The position numbers were made by a program, and so were the translations under genes. From contig NZ_JBDPZC010000005.1 in assembly GCF_039872765.1 (NCBI RefSeq), forward strand, positions 340,225-404,224: DNA of 64,000 bases, read 5' to 3'. The stretch's first letter is position 1. Each line of letters starts with the position of its first letter. The notes beneath the pieces were generated by a model. The model saw only the letters and a list, made by a program, of their open reading frames with translations, was not told where the DNA came from and ran no database searches. Source of the stretch: Roseateles_B flavus (GTDB lineage Bacteria; Pseudomonadota; Gammaproteobacteria; Burkholderiales; Burkholderiaceae_C). This document shows positions 60,001 through 64,000 of this stretch, piece by piece.

Positions 60001-62363
60001 ATGTTGTTCGCTTCCTTGCTGCCCAGCAGCTGGTCGTTGCCGATGCCGCCGTCCAGGATACTGGCGCCGGTACCGCCCTTGACCTCCAGATAGTCGCTCC
60101 CGGAGCCGCCGCGCAAAGAGTTTTGCTCGGCGTCCCCAACGTCGAACAAGAAGTCGTTGTCGGCGCCACCGCGCAGGATGTCGCTACCGGCTCCGCCAAA
60201 CAGCGCGTCGTCGCCCGCGTCGCCGTCAAGCTCATCCTTACCTTTGCCGCCATGCAACAAGTCGGCGTTGTCGCCGCCGAAGAGTTTGTCGCCGCCGCCG
60301 CCGCCGCGAAGCGTGTCAAGCCCCTTACCTCCGACGAGACTATCGTCACCATCACCTCCTTCCAGATAGTCAGCAAACTGCCCGCCCGTCAGAGTGTCGT
60401 TACCGTCTTGCCCATACAACTCGGACTTCGATATTTCACTTGCTGTAATTACGTTGGCCTTGTCGTCACCAAAGCGAATTTCTGAACCATTGCCACCAGA
60501 AATAGTGACTGTCCGTTTAATTTTGGCGTCAGCTAGCAGCCCTGCACTCACACCAGGGACCTCTGCCAACAAAGCATCCTTGTTCAGCGCATTAGCACGA
60601 AGGAGCGCGAAAAGCAGTTGCTGACGAGCCTCCAGCCACTGATTGCTGAATGTTTGCTCCGAAGGAGAGAGGTTTTGATCCGCCTTCCACTTCGTATATA
60701 TATCCTTCCAACCAGAATTCAATGCAGACTCTAGCGCGACGTTAGCCGCCCCATCAACTGCTTTGATTTGATAGGGACTGAGCGTATACAACGTCAAAAA
60801 TGCTGAGAAATCCGTTCTCTCCAACTCAATAAATTCAACCCATGCCTTCTTACTATCAGGAACTGACTGTGGGTCTACAAATTTAACCTTCTTCTCCAAC
60901 GTTGCAAATTTTTCCAACGAGGCCAGTTCATTGATATTTTTGTAATATTCCGCACGAGCCTCAGGATCACTAAACCCCTGGGAAACAGGCTTACCACCAG
61001 GCACCACTTTAGTGCTCACAATGGAGTCACCCTGCAGAAGCCTTCTTAGTGCATCCAGCAAGTTCTCAAGAACATCAAACTCATAGTCAGCGCCAGCAAG
61101 GTTGTCCGTACGCTTATTCGATGCCCATTTTCCAAATTTCTCGTAGGATTCAAGGCTGAGCGTCGGATCCAGCTTCTGGAGAGCCCGAATCAGCGCTAAC
61201 GAGTCTCCAACTAGCGTTATGGAATGACCATTGGTGTAGTCCCCATCAGATCCGAGGCCACCTTCCAAAAGTGGCTGGGATTCAACTGGAATCCCGATTG
61301 TGGCCGGATGGTACCCAGACGTGGCTGTCATATTCATATTTCCAGCCAACTCCTTACCGTAAAGACCCTTTACGACACTGCTTTCGTAGCCAGGACTAGC
61401 ACCTAGGCTTGGATAGAAAACACCGCCAGCCACCCATTTCGTATCAAACTTCTTCTTTGCCGCCGCCTGCGCCCATGCGTGCCGAGCGTCTTCATATATG
61501 TTTACCTCCGGAAGCTTTGCACCTGCGCTGGCCGCAGCCTTAGCATTCTTGTACTGCGTAGCCAGCATCTTATTATCAGGATCATCAATATCAAGATCTG
61601 GCAACCATGTTGGCGACGCAAGCTGTGATCGATAATAGTTTGACATTTCCGTCAGACCAGATCCAGCGGACTTCCCTCCCAACCCTGCGCCGTTAAATGT
61701 CGTGCCATCCACCAATGTAAAGCCACCTTGCCCAGCACCATATAGCTGCTCAAATGCAAGAGCAAGGTGCCCACCCAAGCTAAATCCAGTCACGTGAACT
61801 TTGGCACCACTGGGAAGAATATTATTCTCACGAAGCCACTGAACATAATAACGCATAGCGTCTATCTGTGCCCAAGCATACCCTCCACCAGTAGTAATTC
61901 CAAAGAAATCAGCACCTACCCCATCGCGCGACTTGTCCCCGCCAGACTCCCATCCGGAAATCTCTGTTGAGCGGATTGAAAAAACATACTCACCCGGCTT
62001 ATCTTTCACCGCCATCAGCGTCGCTGAAAACCCGGTATTGGAAGGCACAATCGTGCCATTGGCCAGCTTCAGCGGCGCCGTGAACGAATTACCGATGGCC
62101 GTCGGGTTATCTGCCCACTGATCGATGAGTTGGTAGGTGGAGAGGAACTCTGCGATCTGCTGATCCGTCAATTGGGTATGGCCGTTGCTACCAAGACCAG
62201 AGTCTTTTCTATTCGCCCCAAGCCTCAACGCGTTATCGAGATCCACCCCCCCCAAGAGAACCACATTGCCAGCGGCGTCCTTGACTTTTAAATATGACTC
62301 TGCAGCCACCTGCGCCAGGTATCGCAGATAGTAGTATTTTGCATCAAATTTTGCGTCAGACAT
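45093..62363 (-). CDS. Giant RTX protein: GxSxG hydrolase, calcium repeats, M10 zinc protease motif, more repeats
   Basis: The predicted secreted protein has 5756 residues. Residues 1 to about 600 resemble an alpha/beta-hydrolase lipase with nucleophile Ser195 in GFSLGG and a candidate histidine in NGHSITLVGDSL. A first GGxGxDxxx tract is broken by a non-repeat segment (about 59210-58760). A serralysin-type zinc site, HEVGHALGLKHP at about 1720-1731 with Met-turn LMSYTGG, follows. Thousands of residues of calcium-binding nonapeptides and HCBP-type blocks come next, then twelve ~81-residue modules and a C-terminal ~100 residues without GG repeats, expected to hold the type I secretion signal. 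No type I secretion genes are in the window. AAGGAG, embedded at the end of the upstream lipoprotein gene, lies just before ATG 62363. The first ~1.9 kb is AT-rich. Confidence 0.9.
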   Translation of the reverse strand: MSDAKFDAKYYYLRYLAQVAAESYLKVKDAAGNVVLLGGVDLDNALRLGANRKDSGLGSNGHTQLTDQQIAEFLSTYQLIDQWADNPTAIGNSFTAPLKLANGTIVPSNTGFSATLMAVKDKPGEYVFSIRSTEISGWESGGDKSRDGVGADFFGITTGGGYAWAQIDAMRYYVQWLRENNILPSGAKVHVTGFSLGGHLALAFEQLYGAGQGGFTLVDGTTFNGAGLGGKSAGSGLTEMSNYYRSQLASPTWLPDLDIDDPDNKMLATQYKNAKAAASAGAKLPEVNIYEDARHAWAQAAAKKKFDTKWVAGGVFYPSLGASPGYESSVVKGLYGKELAGNMNMTATSGYHPATIGIPVESQPLLEGGLGSDGDYTNGHSITLVGDSLALIRALQKLDPTLSLESYEKFGKWASNKRTDNLAGADYEFDVLENLLDALRRLLQGDSIVSTKVVPGGKPVSQGFSDPEARAEYYKNINELASLEKFATLEKKVKFVDPQSVPDSKKAWVEFIELERTDFSAFLTLYTLSPYQIKAVDGAANVALESALNSGWKDIYTKWKADQNLSPSEQTFSNQWLEARQQLLFALLRANALNKDALLAEVPGVSAGLLADAKIKRTVTISGGNGSEIRFGDDKANVITASEISKSELYGQDGNDTLTGGQFADYLEGGDGDDSLVGGKGLDTLRGGGGGDKLFGGDNADLLHGGKGKDELDGDAGDDALFGGAGSDILRGGADNDFLFDVGDAEQNSLRGGSGSDYLEVKGGTGASILDGGIGNDQLLGSKEANNILSGGKGNDSIAGGDDMDIIDGDGNADGEGGGLPDGADLIEAGGGADIITGGGGADLLRGGSGDDTYKFDLANFGTDTIEDWQGSNVLQFGATPLTTAAYNAEKRAWVAGNGLEIRKLESGGRVTLAISNPLDAKSTLYLRNWAPGDHGLTLTGAPAAPAKPATTPRTQTARPENNNVDFMRGEDGDAMDGGAGNDILRGTDENSLLLGGSGHDLLDGRDGDDWIDGGDDADLILTGKGKDVVYGGAGGDLVRVGYKFDMYRDRVDYQDTDPAKIFYNEGAAIGEWLWTGDVDTSTQFYYYVSDNENPTNPNRTQYTIPHPELANFDISFKAQLGKESSPPSYLWWMTSVGATVPSLEPSVDVTMTLGYKMWVWRDIELKQSLKPDPAQLGQPKEFKLSLSNGKWILPAGTNAAGAQVWGGAGDDVIYGANDNDKLQGDTGNDLLVGYDGNDELAGGDGKDSLSGGDGRDLLDGGIDADQLIGGLGADVIYGGTGDDQLVGDAPYQLETKDYPKALNRNAMGGDFLDGGAGKDTLWGDHGDDLLYGGTENDLVFGGEGDDRAFGDQGDDTLWGNAGGDHLDGGLGKDVLLGGDGGDLLQGGSGEDKLEGGADDDRLDGGDDKDLLVGGAGSDQLRGDLGDDVLQGDAGGSADGADILEGGAGNDQLVGGGGSDRYVFNIGDGKDVITDDGAGGARNMLLFKFSADEGRVKLQSSGKDLLVTYGSTDSILVKGYYVSKAFGLGFEGVSADDSDRGEAQRPIESIVFEDGTVWTTEDILAMAPPPEEPPATEDPYANLAPLYFINSLLSREETQAAGKHTLSFSFSNVPTPGATGAALFTAEQQQAVREALACYSDVLNLSFTEVASGTASDLTFYLDDLASAEKSAYSGYAEPSTGAIHFNSTLYSEQLLDEFGQLVTRGSLSKGSAGFPIILHEVGHALGLKHPFEGPTLPAREDNWDNTLMSYTGGTRMPTELAAFDVAALQSLYGVAGSRNAGDNRYGLSDRFIADSGGVDTVDASAETQDVTIQLAPGSWNYRGAKSTSILADGQSFIGLTTQIEHAVGGSGNDTLSGSDGANSLRGGAGTDTLSGLKGSDTLEGGAGADTYFFALGDGADTVVDSGADSKLVFDKGVSLASLDYVDGQLRYGALGDAITVSINEIASVAMDEGTLSGDVLRQMLVGDVTLAEGDVNGQLLGSANRNLTGNALDNLLTGNAGRNLIVGGAGKDTLKGAAGDDSLQGGGGDDTLDGGAGNDQLYGGSATEAGGGNDTYLFGRGSGQDTLFESLTDADQDRVRFVGLTEADVDFSSRGSDLVIQVKGSDEQLTIAGYFASAEARTVESLEFEGGLVLDKAAVSTRLTTNFIGTAGDDTLTGSALADRIEGAAGNDSLSGQLGDDTLIGGAGNDTLEGGAGNDLLYGGNSTDNGGGNDLYLFGRGSGQDTIFESLTEADQDRIRLVGVSERDVAFQNVGGDLLISIEGTDDRLRVVGYFSSGSARTVETIQFGSGTVLDKTAVSRRLPILLNGTAGNDTLKGTSGNERISGADGNDDLSGNDGNDTLIGGAGNDFVMGNGGADTYVFRRGDGQDVLFDSPDYLDGGNADRLQFGPGIALSDLVLTAVADLPSDNPDFKNTDGLNSTALLVQLRDSTDRLLVRDFFTDTGFIEEFAFADGTVCTEAQLLELVKKPVGTDGSEAVRGGAGADLVRGLGGDDVLRGLGGDDTLEGGDGNDKLLGDQGNDSLLGGAGKDTLIGGAGNDRLEGGDGLDQLNGGDGDDLLISRGDDDRLSGGQGNDTLDSGIGGLSTGNATFYGDQGSDTFILRAGMGRIYLTVNEDDPTAVDVIQMPDFKLDDVLITQNGSSLIITSKANPKDVATIAGPWKNGSTSTMVLDSIKFADGTELTTDQLIRLSLTGTPNSDRLKGSDLGDTMDGGGGYDLLYGQDGDDLIRGGTGNDSLYGMRGSDTLEGGEGDDELYGTGEGISVGDGSNLLVGGAGNDKNVGGLGNDTYVFGRGDGYDSIEDTQGGSDVLKFGVGVLPTDVQLVRDGNDLVAVIDGSSTQARIKGFYGVANRPVESMVFSNGVSWDLAKIESLAISGTVNSLTGTAGDDVFVVDNASDTITEAANAGIDEVRSSVTYTLPNNVENFTATGLLNLVIQGNDGDNVLRGNVGNNVFRGSKGNDQVFGGLGDDTYYIEQGTKGLVITELADEGMDTLLQLDGDWGWSWCDVTLPANVERLIMGASSTTWSNGFKEDIPRYGTGNVLDNYISGDRAAANYLDGLQGRDTLVGGSCSDVFAVDREDDVVVDGYANEKGDVNTAVRLFRDAEIVFGTGDLVVSTAARYTLSANIENLFLKGISPANGTGNSLANVIVGNDAVNRIDGGGGDDKLFDNAYRTNDWGNPASPDAYASDSDTLLGGEGNDQLTAFNGNDSLEGGAGDDVLTARAGRTVFVGGLDNDLLQGGGQGATYRYARGDGNDTIDCTTFVGGNGKDALEFGPGINAADVTLEQTGTNNADLLLRVAGGGSVLVKSYFKVTEADANYRGNALDSIRFADGTAWKPNAVLIKLGLPHDVEGTEGNDVLLGDAGVNEIHAYGGDDQISGDAGNDRLYGDAGTDTISGGTGNDLLAGGAGSDVYRFSRGDGVDVIQELALVAEANTLEFGPGIRPADIVFTRADSRTPSYAEPRGNSLVLSIKGSTDQVVIENYFAREDWSNANLPLTTIRFTADGNTWTPAQFASLARWKVGSAGNDTLSTGTDGGLLEGLAGNDSLKGSDYADTLFGGAGNDTLDGGRGADSLVGGDGDDTYLNPEDQALIVEGVDGGFDTLVGRNDLRGLANVEGLVANPVAWLIYGNELGNRITGNADDNKIYGGAGNDTLDGGSGGLDELRGEAGDDTYLIKDTAKNALVSEQANEGVDTIINQDLSSVNYVISLGANIENYRWEVGAAHNINGNELDNQITGGGGADSLFGGAGNDTLIGNGGNDSLQGDAGNDSLVGGDGRDSLYGGVGNDTLDGGTGDDFLVGGEGTDVYLWGRGSGSDEISGSVSDLTDCVKLTGGLLEADLLVGASGASGLDLRLSVRGISEVLTVTNFFAAGSQMTLAMADGLVLDVAAVRAKLSFEGTAGDDFIAGTAAADRLDGKGGQDTLQGGAGQDTYVIHSGLETINDPDSDSIILLASDLPPGMGYRTSSAARVELMEGSLATISIDGSNPVTLVGNADGNQMSGGAGNDTLVGNGGNDTLTGGAGYDTYRVRLDDGLTIVNESQGLGDGGELKLSAAAPGTSVQLWVSSVDGSLNIEQNGELRVKVGGFQVGNDLAQRPINSITLPDGTVLTGDLLSGAAFGRSGNGNDELMGSAHDEVLWGLGGSDTLHGGGRDWLVGGDGADRYVIDGTTLQSLYIEDNWADAGSASSIKLEGMQATDVRVANMYGLLVVYRSTDGAEILLSGWNDANPTGAINSLQSLTFADGTVWTQAQLLSKMDMTVVSSGVDYWQGGAGADVVDLMAGNDYAAGGGGDDSLAGGDGNDLMQGGDGADTLLGGEGNDSLQGEAGDDLLIGGLGNDEFTDAGHGNDVFDGGEGDDTLYASNFGQEKSVVLAWTGEGQDAISGDVHGYVDAGAGDDTVSTTSQRPLFLVAGKGNDDLSIGSDVVIAAFNRGDGQDRFSDAGSYDPVQDAETKIRVLSLGGGIRLSDIQLSFPEGDGCVIDLGSGDLIQLVRSPARCAPTRLQLIEQGVVRVFDLTAVAAAYDVWRSNGGEANGPFDARAQLLAHEQVLSANTAYGGQMAVDYATGRLHTRADAASLLPFFDRADRLLVPVAYAGTGVNGTANADLLTGTAEADVMNGLAGNDTLDGGLGADTMAGGAGDDRFLVDNTGDVVVEQPGEGFDTVRASVSYVLPDEVEVLELQGTASINGKGNAGSNRVVGNPGANLLDGGAGADTLIGGLGNDVYVVDDAADVVTENAGEGTDTVQAWISRGLDTDVENLSLMGTADLAGTGNALNNVLTGNAGANRLDGGAGVDVLQGGAGNDTYVVDSTTDTLTELAGEGQDAVESTVSYTLGANLEKLTLMGVAAINGTGNELANTLNGNAGNNLLDGGTGADTMAGGAGDDTYTVDNAGDVVSEGTSAGNDLVKTSLSLTLAANVERLLLTGSANLNGTGNALGNTLTGNAGANTLDGGAGSDTLIGGAGDDIYVVDVLGDQITENLNEGTDTVQASLTWTLGTNLENLTLLGNAGNAGTGNELNNVITGNSGSNKLTGNAGNDTLDGGAGADTLLGGAGDDVYYVDAGTDVVTENTAEGTDTIFTSIGRNLDMNVENLTLTGTGNGNLTGNGLGNVLTGNAGVNRIEGGAGLDTLVGGAGDDTYVVDTATDTITELVGGGTDTVESSVSQTLSANVEKLVLTSTGSTTGTGNDLANTLTGNSGANILDGGTGADTLIGGAGDDVYIVDQAGDVVTEKAAEGTDTVKSSVTITALAAEVEKLVLTGSANLNGTGNALANTLTGNAGANILDGGAGLDTMTGGAGDDTYLVDTLGEVVTELLGEGTDTVRASLSWVLSSNVENLVLLGTAGNTATGNTLNNVLTGNSGANRFDGGAGIDTLIGGAGDDVYVVDTATDVITELANEGTDTVEASVSVTLAANVEKLVLTSTGSTSGTGNDLANTLTGNAGNNTLDGGLGADNLIGGAGDDTYIVDNVGDVVTELAAGGNDTLKASVSIASLAAEVERLVLTGTSNLNGTGNALANALTGNAGANILDGGAGLDTMTGGAGDDTYLVDVSGEVVTELAGEGTDTVKSAVSWSLAANLENLTLLGTAGNTATGNSIANVLTGNAGANALVGLDGNDTLDGGAGADTLTGGTGADTYVFGKGAGTDLIVENDSTAGVKDVVSLGVTKSELKFTRSGNNLVASINGTTDSLTLQDWYLGTQYQVEEFRFSNAEVLTNAQVQALVVAMAGFGGAASLGVLGEPLRQQHPVQLAAAAL
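45500..48600 (-). repeat. Twelve tandem ~81-residue RTX modules with higher-order ABCD pattern
   Basis: Each module reads roughly GNxLxGNxGxNxLDGGxGxDT, then GGAGDDxYxVD, then TDTVxxS and NxExLxLxG. By sequence the N-to-C order after the first module is A B C D, A B C D, B C D. The last two BCD blocks are offset by exactly 732 bases: matching words start at 46201 and 46933, and at 45721 and 46453. This implies recent block duplication. Confidence 0.85.
55630..56260 (-). repeat. 160-residue tandem duplication inside the RTX gene
   Basis: The word CGATTCGAAG occurs at 56151 and 55671, exactly 480 bases apart. The surrounding protein (LFGRGSGQDTxFESLT, then ADQDR) is nearly repeated. One unit is a calcium-repeat tract plus an HCBP-type beta block. 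Confidence 0.8.
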
Positions 62364-62366
62364 TTT

Positions 62367-63407
62367 TCATTCCTCCTTAAAGTTTTTTGGGTATGGATCC
62401 ACAAACAAGCTGGCACTTGCAGGGTTCACGGATCTTATTGAAATCACCGCAATCCCATGACTCCACTCCTGGTAGTTGGGACCTCTTTTGATTCTTTCAC
62501 ATACATCCGGAGCGCCAAAAGTCGGCTTTCCGCCAAATGGTTGCATTCTTGCGAATTGCCGGCGAAGCGCAATGACTTCCCCCGTCTCCAAGTCGTACGC
62601 CATCTGCTCGTAACCAGATATCCTGTTCTCGCGATCTTGCAATCGCCTCAAACCACGCCAAGTAATTCCGTACCGAGCCGTTGGCCTGTCAATCCCCTTA
62701 GCCTGCATTGGCACCTCTGGAATCCTCGCCGGATTGATCACCTCCTCATGATAACCCCACAAATGCAAATAGGGCGCATCAAACTTCTTCTGCCAAATTC
62801 TACCCACATTGGGAATCTCAACGAATCGATAGTGCGATTTATTATCATCACCTGCCCAACCAACATATGAACCGGGGCCATCTTTAAATACCACACGCCT
62901 ATTTTCAGCATCTTCCGACACATCTTTACGAACGTTCCAGCTATTTTCCAATAGGGGGGCCTCATAATCCCACACCTTGTATAGACCATCATTCGGCATA
63001 TATTCAGCCGTCCTTGCTATATAAATCCCGTCCTGCGGCTCCGTCACCTTGAACACCCATTCCCCTGCCTCATAAGTGCAAAGGTGTTCCAGATACTGAT
63101 CCCCCACACTCTTGCCCTGCGGCAGCCAGGCCTTCCAACGCGCCGCTTCAAAGTCGAAGGGCACCATCAACTGCCCCAGGTTCTGCGGCAGCACCAGGTC
63201 ATGCGCTTTCCGGGCTTCCTCATCGGCCAGCCATTGCTTGGGCACGGGGAGCGGCTGCCCTTTGACGGGCACGAACTCCGTCCACGGCGACGGTTCCTTT
63301 ACCGGGCGCTCATACAGTCGCCGCTCATACAAAGAGTGCACTTTGCAGCTGCCCACCAGCAGCACCACGGCAGCCAGCAGGAGCTTGGTCTTCAGGGAAA
63401 TCGTCAT
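62367..63407 (-). CDS. Predicted lipoprotein of unknown function, coupled to RTX gene
   Basis: The 346-residue protein begins TKLLLAAVVLLVGSC; Cys21 fits a lipobox, so it should be lipid-anchored in the periplasm or outer membrane. The rest is hydrophilic and rich in Tyr, Trp and Arg, with no domain I recognise. Its start overlaps the glycosyltransferase stop as ATGA. Its stop is three bases before the RTX start, and its last codons contain the RTX ribosome site. Its AT-rich composition matches the RTX N-terminal segment. A role as immunity, chaperone or modulator for the hydrolase domain is an inference from position only. Confidence 0.8.
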   Translation of the reverse strand: MTISLKTKLLLAAVVLLVGSCKVHSLYERRLYERPVKEPSPWTEFVPVKGQPLPVPKQWLADEEARKAHDLVLPQNLGQLMVPFDFEAARWKAWLPQGKSVGDQYLEHLCTYEAGEWVFKVTEPQDGIYIARTAEYMPNDGLYKVWDYEAPLLENSWNVRKDVSEDAENRRVVFKDGPGSYVGWAGDDNKSHYRFVEIPNVGRIWQKKFDAPYLHLWGYHEEVINPARIPEVPMQAKGIDRPTARYGITWRGLRRLQDRENRISGYEQMAYDLETGEVIALRRQFARMQPFGGKPTFGAPDVCERIKRGPNYQEWSHGIAVISIRSVNPASASLFVDPYPKNFKEE

Positions 63408-64000
63408 GGTCTAACACTTTCCATACATGCCATTACCTGCCTCGGAGTTTCCACCATCGAGGCCGCCGCAGAGGCCTGCCTTGGGTGCTGCACAGCCCCA
63501 AGGGCCGGATCGATCACTTGGCCCAACTGATGCAAGCCCTCCGCCGTCCCATAGCGATGGCGAACGTCGCGGCGCATCGACTGGAGGAGCTCCCGCTCCT
63601 GCGAGTGCCCGGACCAGGACGTTGAGGCCTGAGACAGCGCAGTACCCAAGGCCCCCGCATTCAACGGCCTGCACATAGACATCCCCTCCTCCATCACCTC
63701 CCTCACCGGCCCCACATCACTCGCCACCATCCGGCACCCCGTCGCCATCGCCTCCAAACACGACCAGCTCAGCACAAACGGATAGGTCAAATACACATGC
63801 GCTGACGACACCTGCAGCACCCGCTTGTAGTCCGCATAGGGCAGCTTGCCCATGAAATGCGTGCGCGTGGGGTCGAACTGGCTCCCCACCTCGGCCAGCA
63901 TCTTTTCCCGCCAGTTCTTCGCGTCCTTGGGCCTCGCCCCATAGCTGACATCGTCACCCCCCACGATCACCACATGCGCGTTCCTGTGCTCCCGCTGCAC
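63404..64000 (-). CDS. Glycosyltransferase, GT4 (group 1) family, 5' end outside window
   Basis: The frame is open to the window edge, so only the C-terminal ~198 residues are seen. They form the nucleotide-sugar half of a GT-B enzyme: VVIVGGDDVSYG, THFMGKLPYADYKRVLQVSS, YLTYPFVLSWSCLEAMATGC with the conserved E-x7-E region, and VASDVGPVREVMEEG. Such enzymes add sugars to surface polysaccharide or protein. The stop overlaps the lipoprotein start (ATGA), so it is translationally coupled to the lipoprotein and, through it, to the RTX gene. Composition here is GC-rich again, unlike the next two kilobases. Confidence 0.88.
   Translation of the reverse strand: MQREHRNAHVVIVGGDDVSYGARPKDAKNWREKMLAEVGSQFDPTRTHFMGKLPYADYKRVLQVSSAHVYLTYPFVLSWSCLEAMATGCRMVASDVGPVREVMEEGMSMCRPLNAGALGTALSQASTSWSGHSQERELLQSMRRDVRHRYGTAEGLHQLGQVIDPALGAVQHPRQASAAASMVETPRQVMACMESVRP

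Noticed and set aside
45093..60400. Possible CRISPR-like regularly spaced repeats
   Set aside because: The periodicity comes from coding nonapeptide and 81-residue protein modules. The repeat units are imperfect, in frame and without unique spacers.

Overview
The window is high-GC DNA whose gene order points to a betaproteobacterium of the order Burkholderiales, probably a Rubrivivax/Roseateles/Leptothrix-type lineage. The evidence is the TCA block (gltA, sdhE, sdhBADC, a GntR/UTRA regulator, mdh, a CoA lyase, a small secreted protein, acnB), a cbb3-oxidase accessory gene (ccoG), a CobD/CbiB-like protein next to a Nudix CoA pyrophosphatase, and many diguanylate cyclases. The assignment is inferred from gene order and composition, not from a database search. 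No rRNA, tRNA, insertion sequence or CRISPR array was seen.

Layout. 1-2525: 3' part of ccoG, a MIP18/DUF59 protein and a polytopic membrane protein. 2553-5359: a PotD-like periplasmic binding protein translationally coupled to a Cache-HAMP-GGDEF diguanylate cyclase. 5482-12148: an ArsR regulator and rhodanese facing an RND efflux, DUF2892, TrxC, OsmC, DUF2892 operon, with a perfect palindrome between them. 12179-22050: housekeeping and signalling genes, including a TlpA-like thioredoxin, a thioesterase, a double-PAS diguanylate cyclase, a SufR-like regulator coupled to an MFS exporter, a dual-specificity phosphatase, an RluA pseudouridine synthase, an SDR, a CobD-like protein and a Nudix enzyme. 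22413-34940: the TCA block, with a MazE/VapB-VapC type toxin-antitoxin pair inserted before acnB. 35451-40475: a giant kinase-AAA-GAF-GGDEF signalling protein. 40656-43451: an FMN reductase and a complete bacterial lipoxygenase. 43752-45023: a truncated heme-binding-type gene and an orphan Hint module. 45093-64000: an apparent operon of glycosyltransferase (partial), lipoprotein and a 5756-residue RTX protein.

How the parts work together. The TCA genes are co-oriented with a regulator and a shared palindrome suited to coordinated control. The RND operon combines export with thiol chemistry (thioredoxin, OsmC, rhodanese) and looks like a thiol, sulfur or electrophile stress module. The binding-protein/diguanylate-cyclase pair resembles the NspS/MbaA polyamine-sensing arrangement. 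The RTX protein joins an N-terminal GxSxG hydrolase, a serralysin-type zinc protease motif and very long calcium-binding repeats. Its N-terminal part and its lipoprotein partner lie in clearly AT-richer DNA, suggesting recent acquisition.

The least expected pattern is a dispersed 13-16 bp motif, GGGGTCAGGTCTTGCC. It occurs eight times on both strands, and four copies sit inside genes where they force rare codons. It may be a REP half-site, a DNA-uptake-like word or another genome-scale signal.
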